NCBI RefSeq assembly: GCF_007990935.1
Contig: NZ_BJXJ01000001.1
Span: 62,001-126,000 of the forward strand
Length of the DNA: 64,000 nt
Reading direction: 5' to 3'
Source of the DNA: Vibrio sagamiensis NBRC 104589
GTDB taxonomy: Bacteria; Pseudomonadota; Gammaproteobacteria; Enterobacterales; Vibrionaceae
Position 1 is the first letter of the stretch, and the number at the start of each line of letters is the position of its first letter. Positions 9,320 to 18,526 of the stretch are shown here, one piece after another. Under the pieces are notes generated by a model. The model was not told the DNA's origin. It searched no databases and worked only from the letters and a program-made list of their open reading frames with translations. The translations under genes were made by a program, and so were the position numbers.

Positions 9320-10303
9320 TTAAACCTTCGCTTGAGCAATCATATCGCTATACAAATGGCAATTTGATAAACGGCTTGATTCAACTTCACGCAGCTTAGT
9401 TGGTATTCTTGTGCATGCTTCGTGGACTCGATCACAGCGAGCTTGGAAGCGGCAACCCTTAGGTATCTCCAATAAATTCAATGGGTTGCCAGGAATACCC
9501 GTGAGTTTTGTTTTAGGGCCAGTAAGAGGAGGGAAAGAGCTACCCAAACCTTTTGTGTAAGGGTGGTAAGGACTTTCCAATATTTGCTTAGAAGGTGCGA
9601 CTTCAATGAGCTCACCTGAATACATGATGCCGATACGGTCTGAGAATTCGACCATCAAAGATAAGTCATGTGTAATGAAGAGGATGGAAAAACCAAACTC
9701 TTCTTTCAGCGCATAAATCTTTTGTAAAATTTCGCGTTGAACGACAACATCAAGTGCTGTGGTTGGTTCATCCATGATGATCATTTTTGGGTTAAGCGCC
9801 AAAGCAATCGCGATAACCAAGCGTTGTCGCATGCCACCAGAGAATTGGTGTGGGTAATCACTTAAACGGCTCGGGTGAATATCAACGATTTCCAGTAGAC
9901 CTTCAGCACGTACTTTCGCTTGAGCTCGAGTCATGTTGGTATGACGCATGATCACATCACAAAACTGCTCTTCCATTGTTAGAACAGGGTTGAGTGCGTT
10001 CATTGCACTTTGAAAAACCATCGACATCTGACTCCAGCGGAAAGCTTGCATACGCTCGTCGCTGTACTTAAGAATATCTTCACCGTTGAAGATAACTTGT
10101 CCACCGGTGATAAATGCTGGTGGCTTATGTAAACGCATCAATGAGAAAGCGACCGTTGATTTTCCACAACCTGATTCACCAGCAAGGCCGAAGACTTCTC
10201 CTGGTGCAATATCAAAGCTGACGTTATTACAGGCACGGACATCGCCAGCATCTGTAATGTAGTCTACGCATAGGTTACGGATAGAAATGAGAGGTGCAGT
10301 CAT
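9320..10303 (-). CDS. Chitooligosaccharide ABC transporter ATP-binding protein (OppD/DppD type)
   Basis: Second ATPase of the importer, 327 residues. Walker [11 protein letters not shown]-loop [12 protein letters not shown], signature FSGGMRQRL, Walker [13 protein letters not shown] and H-loop ITHDLSL are all intact. The C-terminal Opp/Dpp extension carries [14 protein letters not shown]. It begins 2 bp after the permease stop codon, with GGAGAT of the ribosome-binding site inside the upstream gene, indicating tight coupling. The two ATPases are expected to form a heterodimer, as in OppDF. Confidence 0.9.
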   Translation of the reverse strand: MTAPLISIRNLCVDYITDAGDVRACNNVSFDIAPGEVFGLAGESGCGKSTVAFSLMRLHKPPAFITGGQVIFNGEDILKYSDERMQAFRWSQMSMVFQSAMNALNPVLTMEEQFCDVIMRHTNMTRAQAKVRAEGLLEIVDIHPSRLSDYPHQFSGGMRQRLVIAIALALNPKMIIMDEPTTALDVVVQREILQKIYALKEEFGFSILFITHDLSLMVEFSDRIGIMYSGELIEVAPSKQILESPYHPYTKGLGSSFPPLTGPKTKLTGIPGNPLNLLEIPKGCRFQARCDRVHEACTRIPTKLREVESSRLSNCHLYSDMIAQAKV

Positions 10304-10305
10304 GA

Positions 10306-11331
10306 TTATTTATCTCCGCTCCATAGTGCATTTTGTGGTGCCAATTCTGGCTCGCGTTCTTGTTTGTCTTGCTGAGCGAGTTTTTTCCAACGCTTCATAC
10401 CTTTGTGAGAACGAAGTTGTGGGTTAGCAATTTCATCAACAGCAAAGTTCAGTAGAGCAAGACCTGTGACCAGCAAAGTGAGGGCTAGACATGGTGCTAA
10501 GACTTCCCACCAAGCGCCGATCAGCATAGCTGACGAGGTTTGAACGTTGTACAGCATGATGCCCCAACTTACGGTATTTGGATCACCCAATCCGAGGAAA
10601 GAAATTACGGCTTCGGTATTGATTGCCAGCATGACAGAACCAATGAAGCTTGCGCCTACGATTGGAATAAGGTTTGGTAAAATCTCAACAAATATGATGC
10701 GGAATGAAGATTCGCCTAATACTTCTGCGGCCTTAACGAACTCTTTTTCACGCAAGGCCATGGTTTGGGCTCGAACAACCCGAGCACCCCATGCCCATGA
10801 GGTTCCGGCAATGATTAAGGCGATAGTGACAGGGCCTGCTTGACCAATGAAAGCAGCAAGTACGAACAGCAATGGGTATTGTGGAATGACCAACATGATA
10901 TTCATTGCTGCACTGAGTACATCATCCACTCGGCCGCCAAAGTAACCTGCAGAAATACCAATGACCGTGGCGAGGAAACACACGATGATCCCAGCACCGA
11001 AGCCAACACCTAGTGACACGCGTGCACCATAAACCACCTGTGACCATATATCGCGTCCCATACGAGAGGTACCCAATGCGTGGTCAGCTTCTTTAGACAT
11101 AATCATTGTACGGCGATCGTCTGCAAGGTTATTGGCTACCCACCCATCAGGATTATTTTGGGCTTGTTTGACTATTAAGCCTGGGTACTCGTGTGGGTTA
11201 CCGGTGCGTTTGTCAGGTGCGTGCTTGGTTATCCAAGGTGCAGCAAGTGCAGCGAAGACAAACAGAGTAATGATGGCTAAGCCGACACGGGCGAAAGCGT
11301 TACCTAAAATCAGTTTCAATAAATTTTTCAT
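10306..11331 (-). CDS. Chitooligosaccharide ABC transporter permease (DppC/OppC type)
   Basis: Inner-membrane permease of 341 residues. An N-terminal segment (about 11-33) is followed by a periplasmic stretch and five further hydrophobic spans. The EAA-like coupling loop is readable as REKEFVKAAEVLGESSFRIIFVEILPNL. It starts 2 bp after the partner permease stop. The charged C-terminal tail (about 305-341, rich in Lys and Glu) is cytoplasmic and longer than in typical DppC. Confidence 0.9.
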   Translation of the reverse strand: MKNLLKLILGNAFARVGLAIITLFVFAALAAPWITKHAPDKRTGNPHEYPGLIVKQAQNNPDGWVANNLADDRRTMIMSKEADHALGTSRMGRDIWSQVVYGARVSLGVGFGAGIIVCFLATVIGISAGYFGGRVDDVLSAAMNIMLVIPQYPLLFVLAAFIGQAGPVTIALIIAGTSWAWGARVVRAQTMALREKEFVKAAEVLGESSFRIIFVEILPNLIPIVGASFIGSVMLAINTEAVISFLGLGDPNTVSWGIMLYNVQTSSAMLIGAWWEVLAPCLALTLLVTGLALLNFAVDEIANPQLRSHKGMKRWKKLAQQDKQEREPELAPQNALWSGDK

Positions 11332-11333
11332 GA

Positions 11334-12320
11334 TTATTTGCCTCCCTTACGTAGGCGAGGATCTAAAATCATGTACAGCATGTCAGCCATTAAGTTAAAG
11401 CACAGCATAAACATCGTCATGATAATGAGCTGACCTTGAAGTACTTGGTAGTCACGAGCGTGAATCGCATTTAAAAGAACGGTGCCTAGACCTGGGTAGT
11501 TGAAGATCATTTCAATGATAAGTTGACCACCAATGGCCATACCTAAAGACATTGAAAGGGCCGTGACACTTGGTAATAGTGCATTTCGAGCTGCGTAATT
11601 GAATACAACGCGGTTTTCGCTTAATCCCTTACCTTTGGCCATCGTGATGTAATCTTCTGCCAGTAAGTTGATCATGTTATTGCGCATGTTGACGAGGAAA
11701 CCGCCGATTTGAACGACAGTGGCACAAAATAGAGGCAGTACAGCGTGGTAACCCACGTTTTTTAAGAACTCCCAGCTTGTCCAATCAGGCACGGTACCTG
11801 GAGTGTAAGCGTAACCAGATGGGAACCATTTGAGGCCAATGGCAAACACAAAAAGTGCCAGCATTGCGATAACCATTTGCGGGATAGCTTGAATGATCAG
11901 TGTGCCTGGAGTCACAAAGGCATCGTATTTACTGCCGCGTTTCCAAGCGGCGAAAATCCCCAAGATTGAAGCTAGAGAGAATGACAGGATAACCGCTGTT
12001 CCCGCAAGGAAGAGTGACCAACCAAATGCACTTCCCAGTAAAGAGTTAACGGAAAGAGGATAAAATTGGATGGATGTTCCCAATTCCCAGCTAAGAATAT
12101 TTTTGATGTATGACAGATATTGAATGTAAATAGGACCATCGACGAATCCCAACAGCTCTTTCATAGCTGCAATTCGCTCTGGTGTTACCTGAACCGATGC
12201 GTTAGCAAACATCATGGTAACTGGGTCACCAGGCATTGCTCTTGGAATAATGAAATTTAACGTCGCAGCAACCAAGAGTGCGACTAAATAGAATGACAAA
12301 CGTCTTAAAAAATAACCCAT
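11334..12320 (-). CDS. Chitooligosaccharide ABC transporter permease (DppB/OppB type)
   Basis: Inner-membrane permease of 328 residues with an N-terminal span (about 9-29), the DppB-type opening NFIIPRAMPGDPV, and about five further membrane spans. The coupling loop is YITMAKGKGLSENRVVFNYA, followed by RNALLPSVTALS. It is separated from the binding-protein gene upstream by 163 bp containing a strong hairpin, so it may be expressed at a lower level than the binding protein, as is common in this transporter class. Confidence 0.9.
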   Translation of the reverse strand: MGYFLRRLSFYLVALLVAATLNFIIPRAMPGDPVTMMFANASVQVTPERIAAMKELLGFVDGPIYIQYLSYIKNILSWELGTSIQFYPLSVNSLLGSAFGWSLFLAGTAVILSFSLASILGIFAAWKRGSKYDAFVTPGTLIIQAIPQMVIAMLALFVFAIGLKWFPSGYAYTPGTVPDWTSWEFLKNVGYHAVLPLFCATVVQIGGFLVNMRNNMINLLAEDYITMAKGKGLSENRVVFNYAARNALLPSVTALSMSLGMAIGGQLIIEMIFNYPGLGTVLLNAIHARDYQVLQGQLIIMTMFMLCFNLMADMLYMILDPRLRKGGK

Positions 12321-12446
12321 AACTCATACCTTACTTACCCAGATTTTTCCCTGTTTCTGGTTTCAGGTCGCCTCAATCAAATTGAGAGCGAAAAATCCCC
12401 TGACGACGGGCGCCATACTGGTGTAGTCACAAGGGAATTTTTATAA

Positions 12447-12466
12447 GCGGCACATGATTGTGCCGC
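12447..12466 (-). other. Intercistronic hairpin between cbp and the first permease gene
   Basis: A perfect 8-bp GC-rich inverted repeat (GCGGCACA arms, 4-nt loop). On the coding strand it is followed by TTATAAAAATT, which is a poor intrinsic terminator. Hairpins at this place commonly protect the mRNA of the abundant binding protein and reduce read-through to the permeases. Confidence 0.6.
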
Positions 12467-12483
12467 GAGACATGAACTTCTAC

Positions 12484-14166
12484 TTATTCAACTGGTTTTA
12501 AATCCAATACGTGTAGTAGACGCTCAGGAATACCAGCCCAAATGTTTGGACGGCCTTTCGGGTTCTTTTCATCCCACCAACCAGTAAAGCGAGTGGTGTT
12601 GTATTGGTACATGTAAGCACCAGACAGAACTGGAACAGTCACTTGATCCTGAGCAATGATTTGCTGGATACCATGAGCAATCTTTAACTGCTCTTGTTTA
12701 TCTGCAGTTTTGTAGAAGCTGTTGAGTAGGCCATCTAGCTTATCATTTTTGTAGAAGTGCATTGCAAAACGAGGCATACCATCACCAGCTTGCAGAGCTG
12801 AGTTGTAAGCGCTGTTCCAGTATGTGAATGGGTCTGCACCGTGAAAGTAGTTGGTATAAGCGACGTCGTACGTACCTTCAAGCATTGCTTGGTTGTAGAC
12901 TGAGAAGTCAGGTGTACGTGCACGTGCTTTAATGCCGACTTCTGCTAATTGCTCAACAGCTAGTTGGACGGTGTTGTTGAAGTCAGTCCAGCCATTTGGA
13001 GACTGAATAAGCAGTTCGAAAGATTTACCTGATGGAGTATCAACAAAGCCATCCTTGTTTACGTCTTTGAAGCCCGCTTTAGAAAGTAGTTTCTTAGCAC
13101 CTTCTACGTTGTAAGAGTTGTAGCCTTTGTATTTGTCATGAGTTTTTTCATCAGACCATGCTTCAAACGCATAGCCAAGACCTGATGCGAAGTCATTGAC
13201 AGTACCGCCACCATAGAAAGCGATATCGATAATAGTCTGACGGTCAAGCGCCATTGAGAATGCACGACGGAACTCTACATTGTTCAGTGCTTCATTTTTA
13301 GCCGCATCCGGGTTTTTGAAGTTTACGACAAAAGCCTGTGTGCCTGACGGCGGGTACCAGTAATGGTGTTTAGGGCTAGATGCTGCGTACGTGCGGTCAA
13401 TATCAGGAATGAAAGAAGATGACCAGTCAAGCTCACTGTTAACGACCTTACCTAAGAATTGATCGTTGTTAGCGATTTGTGGAACTCGTAAGCAATCTAC
13501 ATCTAGGTTAGCGGCATCCCAGTAATTTGGGTTTTCACACTGGAGGTAAAGTTGTGGTGTGAAGGTTGCGATTTCAGTGAATGGACCTGAGCCTACTGGA
13601 TTTTCATTAGTGAAAGTCGCTGGGTCTTTGACTTTACTCCAAATATGCTTTGGTACAACTGGAACTTTGGCAATTTCGTAAGGAACGTTTGAGTTTGCTT
13701 CACTCAAAGTAAACTTAACAGTGAAATCATCCACCTTCTCTACGCCAGTAACCCAAGAGTTGATGCCTGATTGATCAAGCTCTGGTTTTTCTTTAACTAG
13801 ATTGAAAGAGTAAACCACATCATCAGCGCTAAATGTTTTGCCGTCAGACCATTTTACGCCTTTACGAATATCGAAAGTAACGCTTAAAAGGTCATCTGAT
13901 ATTTTGTAATCTTCAGCAAGGCGGAATACCGGTGTGTTGCCGTGCATTTCATTAAAAATAACAAGTGGCTCATAAATAAAATCTGTAGTGGTATGTAAAT
14001 TTGTCGCCCCCAAGAATGGGTTAAAGTTACGCACTAAAGTTGAATATTCTTTTGGGTGTACTGTGAGTACATTGCGTTCTGCAGCGTTGTCTACTGCAGC
14101 AAAGCCAGACGTAGCTGTGGCAATCATTGCTGTTGCTAGTGCTGTTTTTTTAATATTGGCAAGCAT
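12484..14166 (-). CDS. cbp: Periplasmic chitooligosaccharide-binding protein (SBP_bac_5 family)
   Basis: Family 5 solute-binding protein of 560 residues for (GlcNAc)n. The signal peptide is MLANIKKTALATAMIATATSGFA, with cleavage after about residue 23, and no lipobox. Characteristic segments are PLVIFNEMHGNTPVFRLAEDYKIS, FDIRKGVKWSDGKTFSADDV and EFRRAFSMALDRQ. In V. cholerae the unliganded protein holds the sensor ChiS inactive in the periplasm and releases it when bound to chitooligosaccharide, so it is both transporter subunit and signal receptor (established for that homologue, inferred here). It is the first gene of the operon; AGGA precedes the ATG at 14166. Confidence 0.95.
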   Translation of the reverse strand: MLANIKKTALATAMIATATSGFAAVDNAAERNVLTVHPKEYSTLVRNFNPFLGATNLHTTTDFIYEPLVIFNEMHGNTPVFRLAEDYKISDDLLSVTFDIRKGVKWSDGKTFSADDVVYSFNLVKEKPELDQSGINSWVTGVEKVDDFTVKFTLSEANSNVPYEIAKVPVVPKHIWSKVKDPATFTNENPVGSGPFTEIATFTPQLYLQCENPNYWDAANLDVDCLRVPQIANNDQFLGKVVNSELDWSSSFIPDIDRTYAASSPKHHYWYPPSGTQAFVVNFKNPDAAKNEALNNVEFRRAFSMALDRQTIIDIAFYGGGTVNDFASGLGYAFEAWSDEKTHDKYKGYNSYNVEGAKKLLSKAGFKDVNKDGFVDTPSGKSFELLIQSPNGWTDFNNTVQLAVEQLAEVGIKARARTPDFSVYNQAMLEGTYDVAYTNYFHGADPFTYWNSAYNSALQAGDGMPRFAMHFYKNDKLDGLLNSFYKTADKQEQLKIAHGIQQIIAQDQVTVPVLSGAYMYQYNTTRFTGWWDEKNPKGRPNIWAGIPERLLHVLDLKPVE

Positions 14167-14762
14167 AGCTGTTCCTTACTATTTGTTTGCTTTCATTTCA
14201 CTAATGGATTGGAGTGTCGTCAATTTGACTCACCCACTAAGATTTACCTCTTCTGCCTGTGAAATTTCAGTCATAAGACATCTACGAATCAGGGCTAAGA
14301 GTGGCCTGTAAACCTTAGCTAAGCGTAAGAAAACACTTTATCCATAAATTAATCAAATACGTTACCCGTTAAAAACGTTAAAAGTGGGGCTAACTCCGTA
14401 ACAAACGTCATTTTGCTGTATTTTTACTCGATTTTATTGTGTCGATAAATTTTGATATGTGTCGCAACTGCTGTTGTGAATGATTTTTTATGTTAGTACT
14501 TACTTATCTCTTTAGCCTTTAAAATCTTAGCTTCTGTGTGCTTTAGATACTTTGTCGATCTGGCTCACATCGATATTCTACAAGGATTAACATGTTTATA
14601 TTCAATATGTCGTTCTGTTGTGATTGGCTTCGCAATCTCTATCAATAGTTAGTGTGGGTTTGGTAGTGATAGTTTATTGATTTCAAAATACTGTATTTAT
14701 ATTGGTGTCAATATTCATAATCTGAATTAAATATCTTGATGTCAATTAGGTAGGCATTGGTG
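14167..14762 (-). promoter_or_regulatory. chb operon promoter and control region
   Basis: There is no credible gene in this stretch. Read toward cbp it has a direct repeat TTGRTGTCAAT (14736-14746 and 14702-14712), a half-matching CRP-like site around 14551-14572 (only the TCACA half is good), three TAACG words at about 14360-14364, 14367-14371 and 14376-14380 (seen as CGTTA on the plus strand), an AT-rich possible -10 near 14336-14345, and a perfect 10-bp palindrome CTTAGCTAAG at 14314-14323. In V. cholerae this promoter is bound by ChiS, and SlmA and CRP also take part; I cannot assign the words to factors. The predicted leader is about 150 nt. Confidence 0.5.
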
Positions 14763-14791
14763 AAAACAAAGCCCTACCGTATGGCAGGGCT
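14763..14791 (-). terminator. Intrinsic terminator of chiS
   Basis: Inverted repeat AGCCCTGCC/GGTAGGGCT (coding-strand order, 14791-14770) with a 4-nt loop, followed on the minus strand by TTTGTTTT. It lies 35 bp after the chiS stop and separates chiS from the chb operon. Confidence 0.8.
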
Positions 14792-14825
14792 GGTGGTTTG
14801 AAATTCGAGTGGTTTTTACAAAGGT

Positions 14826-17800
14826 TTAATTGGTGAGCAATCTTTGTAACTTATTCTTTTGTGCTTCAATATAGCTTCGTTCAGGGCTTTGCTCTTTGCA
14901 ATGTTCAAGGATAAACTCAATCGAACTAAGCACCGTTCGCCAACGTGGTGTTTTAGGTAAGGTCTCTAGGCGCATGTATTTGTCCAGTGTCCGAGTTTGC
15001 AGTGTGCTTCGGTCAAGATAGACTCGCCAAAGGCCACTTTGTTCGGCAAAAGCAAATTTGCTCTCTCCAGTACTTGATTCCCAATAAGCCAAAGCATGTG
15101 TAATTGTGTCGACGAGAATTTCTCGTAAAAGTTCTTGTTTGTCTTTTTTGCTACCCAGTGCTTTATCAGCCAGGCGGGTGAATTCCCCCCCCAGTTCCTT
15201 GAGCTTTTGTAACTGCTCTTTGTCTCCGTCGAAGGCGTAGCATGATAATACTTCAACAGCGGTTTCTAAATTATGGATTCGGGTTGCATTAATGCCACCA
15301 CCTATATTAAAGATGTACATAACATCCAAGCCCGACTCTTCAGGCAATTTAAGAATATCAGCTTCAATACATTGGCGGATATCTTCAATGTAAATATCAA
15401 TATTGCCGCAATAATGGGATTGAGTAACGGTTAAGTATTTTGGCGCAATAAGCTCATCTGCAGATGAACGTTTCAATTGTTCCAGATTGCGTTTAAACAG
15501 TTTGCATGCGGCTTCGTTAGCAAAACGAATACGATGGTCTTCACGTAAGCAGATGATCGCTTCTGGAGCCGACTCAAGTTGTTCCAGCAAACGCCCTTGG
15601 GTTTCAAGTAAGCTTGCTTCCACTTCTGCGCGTTTACGCAACTCCGATTCTAACAGTTGATTTTCAACATGGCGCATCTCTGCTTTACTGGCGGTTAAAT
15701 GAGCTTGAATGCGCGCTGCTAATTCATGTTTGCTAAAGGGTTTTGACAGATAATCATTTGCTCCTGCTTCAAAGCCTTTTAAGCGCTCTTCTGTTTGGCT
15801 GAGTGCCGTTAACATAATTATAGGTAGCTCGGCGTGGTCATACATATTACGTAATTGACTGCAAACCTCATAGCCACTCATGCCAGGCATCATCACATCA
15901 AGCAGGAGTAGATCGGGTTTCTCTTTTTCGACTAATTCGATGATATCGGGTCCATCGCAAGCGGTTCTGATCCTGTAGCCTTCAATGCGAAGAAAGCTCT
16001 CCAAAACTCGTAAGTTGACCGGCTCATCATCCGCAATATAAAGCAATGGTCCATCTGAAGATTCAGGTAACGTTAATGGTTGAGCAGTTTCTAAATAGAC
16101 CTCAGGAGCTTGGAAATGATCATATTGGTCTAAATGTCGTGTTGCTTGAATCTCATCTTCACTCGCTCGTGGCAAAGTAAAACTAAAGGTTGTCCCTACC
16201 ATGGGCTGGCTGCTGACATAGAGTGAACCGTCCATAAGCTCAATTAACTGTCGGCTGATAGAAAGCCCTAACCCTGCTCCCTGACGATAGCGACCAGTAT
16301 CATGACTGGCTTGAATAAGTGGTTCGAAAATATGTTCTAGGGCCTCTGCAGGTATACCTTGCCCTGTATCAACCACTTGTACACGAATTTGTTCATCAAC
16401 CACGGTCGCGGAAATGACCACTTTCCCTTCCGGTGTGTATTTGATCGCATTACCAATTAAGTTATATAAAACTTGTTCTAATCGTTGCGGATCGGCTGAA
16501 ACGGGAGGTAAATCAGCGGGGACTTGATTGATGATTCGAATGGTTTTGTTGCCCAGCAAATGATTCGATAACTCAAGCACTAAACGTGTCGCACTCGCCA
16601 GGCTAACGGCAGACTTCTGAATTTCCATATTGCCATAACGCATTTTATGATAATCCAATAAGTCGTCGACCAAGTTAGCTAAGCGTTGACCGCTTTTTAT
16701 GATGATATCAAGTTGGTATTGCTGATGCTTTGGTAACACGCCATTAGCGCCAGACACCAGCGTCTCGGCAATACCGATCATGCCGTGCAGTGGCGTTCTC
16801 AGCTCATGGGAAGTGGTGGCCAAAAACTCATCTTTTAGCTTATTCGCCAGTTGCAGATCTTCGTTTTGTTTTTTGATGAGAGTGAGGTTGCTTTCCAACT
16901 CTTCATTCTGCTGCTTTATGGTTTGAATTTTTTCTCTGATAGAGCGTTGCATACGCTGAAAACTATGGGCAAGACGGCCTATTTCATCTTTTCGATCTGT
17001 ATTAAAATTCGCATCATCAAGCTCGCCATTAGAGACTTTTTCTGCTTCCCATGTTAGCTGTAACAGTGGAGCAGTAATGAAGTTTGATAAGTAATGTGAA
17101 GCAATAATGACCAGTAAAATAGCGACCACCATGGCAATAACAAACAGTTTTTGTAGTTGATGGACACGTGAAAATGCCTCTTTTTCAGGAAGTTGAATAA
17201 TAAGAGCCCAAGTTACGCCGTGAGTTTTTATTGGAGTAAAGGCGGCGATCATCTCTTCTTTTTGTTCGTTGCTATAAGTCAAAACATCAACATTGCCTGA
17301 GAATGATTGTTCGATAATCTTACTGCTATTAGCAACGTCTTTGTGTTGAATATTACTCGTTATCGAATGACGTTCATCACTGACTAATAAAGCTTCAATA
17401 GATACGTTATATTTGTTGTCAGCAATGAGTTTGGTGATGCCGTTATTCGGTAGACGAAACATAGCGTAGCTGTGAAGGTAGCCTTGCTGGATGATTGGTG
17501 CTCCCATCCAAGCCACGGACTCGCCGTTTTTTTGGGTAAAATCTGAAAATACCACAGGAGTGTAGTCTTCATTTACTTTGCGCTTTTTTACCACATCTTC
17601 AGTTAGGCGTTTAAACGTCTGCCCTAATACATTATCTTTGTGATGACCTGTCAGTAGATTAGTACCATAGTCATCACTTTTATTCGCTGAGTAGGCTACA
17701 TTACCATTCAGATCAACTAATAGAATGTCGGTGAAATCAGAACGTTTGAGTAACTCTAAATAAGCTCGATGATAGCGCTTATGAAGTAATCGGTAGCGTT

Positions 17801-18212
17801 CGCTGCCTAGGTAATTACCCGATTCAGGGAGAATGGATGTTTTAACTTGATCGCCACTATTTGTTATATACCTCTGTTGAGCATTACTTCTTGCTTCATC
17901 TATGTTTTTCCCCAACTGACTAAAGGCGTTTACAAGGCCGTAGAAGCGCCCACCACTTGCATAAGCTAACTCTGAGCGAACAAAACCCATTACTTCAGTT
18001 TCTTTAGCAGTCAGGTAATCAAGGATCTGTTGCTGTTTTGTATCTCGAACTGATAATAAATGTGATGTACTTTGCTCTTGCAAGTCTTGGCTGTGAGAAT
18101 GAAGGAAAAAAATCGCAATGATGGTCAGAGGCGTAATACTAAGCACTAAAAATGCGGACATTAAAGTGCTTTGTAAACGCTTAAATTTCTGATTTTTATA
18201 AAACTTAAACAT
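14826..18212 (-). CDS. chiS: Chitin-responsive hybrid sensor kinase and DNA-binding regulator ChiS
   Basis: Inner-membrane master regulator of chitin use, 1128 residues. Layout: membrane span about 15-37, periplasmic sensor to about 352, second span about 353-372, HAMP about 373-426, coiled coil to about 455, HisKA with His469 in TTSHELRTPLHG, HATPase with NAIKYTPEGK and GQGIP/GAGLGLSIS, receiver domain with phospho-acceptor Asp772 in LLLDVMMPG, then a PAS-like segment (about 890-945) and a C-terminal domain. His469 and Asp772 are the same numbers as in V. cholerae ChiS, whose C terminus binds the chb promoter directly. Binding-protein Cbp represses it in the periplasm. No good Shine-Dalgarno precedes the ATG at 18212. 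It is transcribed alone. Confidence 0.96.
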   Translation of the reverse strand: MFKFYKNQKFKRLQSTLMSAFLVLSITPLTIIAIFFLHSHSQDLQEQSTSHLLSVRDTKQQQILDYLTAKETEVMGFVRSELAYASGGRFYGLVNAFSQLGKNIDEARSNAQQRYITNSGDQVKTSILPESGNYLGSERYRLLHKRYHRAYLELLKRSDFTDILLVDLNGNVAYSANKSDDYGTNLLTGHHKDNVLGQTFKRLTEDVVKKRKVNEDYTPVVFSDFTQKNGESVAWMGAPIIQQGYLHSYAMFRLPNNGITKLIADNKYNVSIEALLVSDERHSITSNIQHKDVANSSKIIEQSFSGNVDVLTYSNEQKEEMIAAFTPIKTHGVTWALIIQLPEKEAFSRVHQLQKLFVIAMVVAILLVIIASHYLSNFITAPLLQLTWEAEKVSNGELDDANFNTDRKDEIGRLAHSFQRMQRSIREKIQTIKQQNEELESNLTLIKKQNEDLQLANKLKDEFLATTSHELRTPLHGMIGIAETLVSGANGVLPKHQQYQLDIIIKSGQRLANLVDDLLDYHKMRYGNMEIQKSAVSLASATRLVLELSNHLLGNKTIRIINQVPADLPPVSADPQRLEQVLYNLIGNAIKYTPEGKVVISATVVDEQIRVQVVDTGQGIPAEALEHIFEPLIQASHDTGRYRQGAGLGLSISRQLIELMDGSLYVSSQPMVGTTFSFTLPRASEDEIQATRHLDQYDHFQAPEVYLETAQPLTLPESSDGPLLYIADDEPVNLRVLESFLRIEGYRIRTACDGPDIIELVEKEKPDLLLLDVMMPGMSGYEVCSQLRNMYDHAELPIIMLTALSQTEERLKGFEAGANDYLSKPFSKHELAARIQAHLTASKAEMRHVENQLLESELRKRAEVEASLLETQGRLLEQLESAPEAIICLREDHRIRFANEAACKLFKRNLEQLKRSSADELIAPKYLTVTQSHYCGNIDIYIEDIRQCIEADILKLPEESGLDVMYIFNIGGGINATRIHNLETAVEVLSCYAFDGDKEQLQKLKELGGEFTRLADKALGSKKDKQELLREILVDTITHALAYWESSTGESKFAFAEQSGLWRVYLDRSTLQTRTLDKYMRLETLPKTPRWRTVLSSIEFILEHCKEQSPERSYIEAQKNKLQRLLTN

Positions 18213-18526
18213 GGATAAGATTACAACTCATAAAGGCTGATGTCTAAAAGAGGTATTGGTAAGACTCTCGTCAAAATAGACAGAAGTTAAACCAGATAGA
18301 ATTGACAAAATTAACGAGTTTTTTTTCTTTGACAAGAAAGTTGGTTGCAAAGCGTGGTGAATGACGCAGTTTTTATCGAATGACAGATGGTTGAGCGTTT
18401 GCTCAACCAAGTTGTTTATCGCTAAGTTGTTTTACTGACGTGAGATTTTATTAATCCTAGGCTGCTTTGTTAATGTTGGATTGCTTAATTAATACTAGAT
18501 CGCATTATTAACGCTAGTTCGTCTTA
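18213..18526 (-). promoter_or_regulatory. chiS upstream region with inverted repeat and degenerate 19-bp tandem repeats
   Basis: This 314-bp gap between rsmC and chiS has no convincing gene. It carries a perfect 9-bp inverted repeat (TGGTTGAGC arms, 18388-18396/18401-18409, GTTT loop) and four head-to-tail degenerate 19-bp units listed separately. The chiS promoter must lie here, but no consensus -35/-10 pair stands out. Confidence 0.5.
18451..18526. repeat. Four degenerate 19-bp tandem repeats ending at the rsmC stop codon
   Basis: Units are 18451-18469, 18470-18488, 18489-18507 and 18508-18526. They read TTAATCCTAGGCTGCTTTG, TTAATGTTGGATTGCTTAA, TTAATACTAGATCGCATTA and TTAACGCTAGTTCGTCTTA. 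All start TTAA, and positions 8-10 (TAG or TGG) and 14 (G) are well kept. A fifth partial copy would start with the complement of the rsmC stop codon. The period is exact, with no indels. Confidence 0.8.

Noticed and set aside
14314..14330. Calling CTTAGCTAAGCGTAAG a SlmA site
   Set aside because: It resembles my memory of Vibrio SlmA sites, but I cannot recall the consensus well enough, and the position over the start site does not suit an activator.
14551..14572. CRP site in the chb control region
   Set aside because: Only the TCACA half is good, and it lies over 200 bp from the likely start; kept only as a weak note.
18228..18410. Open frame of 60 codons upstream of chiS on the minus strand
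   Set aside because: It covers the 9-bp inverted repeat and lacks a ribosome-binding site and protein-like composition.
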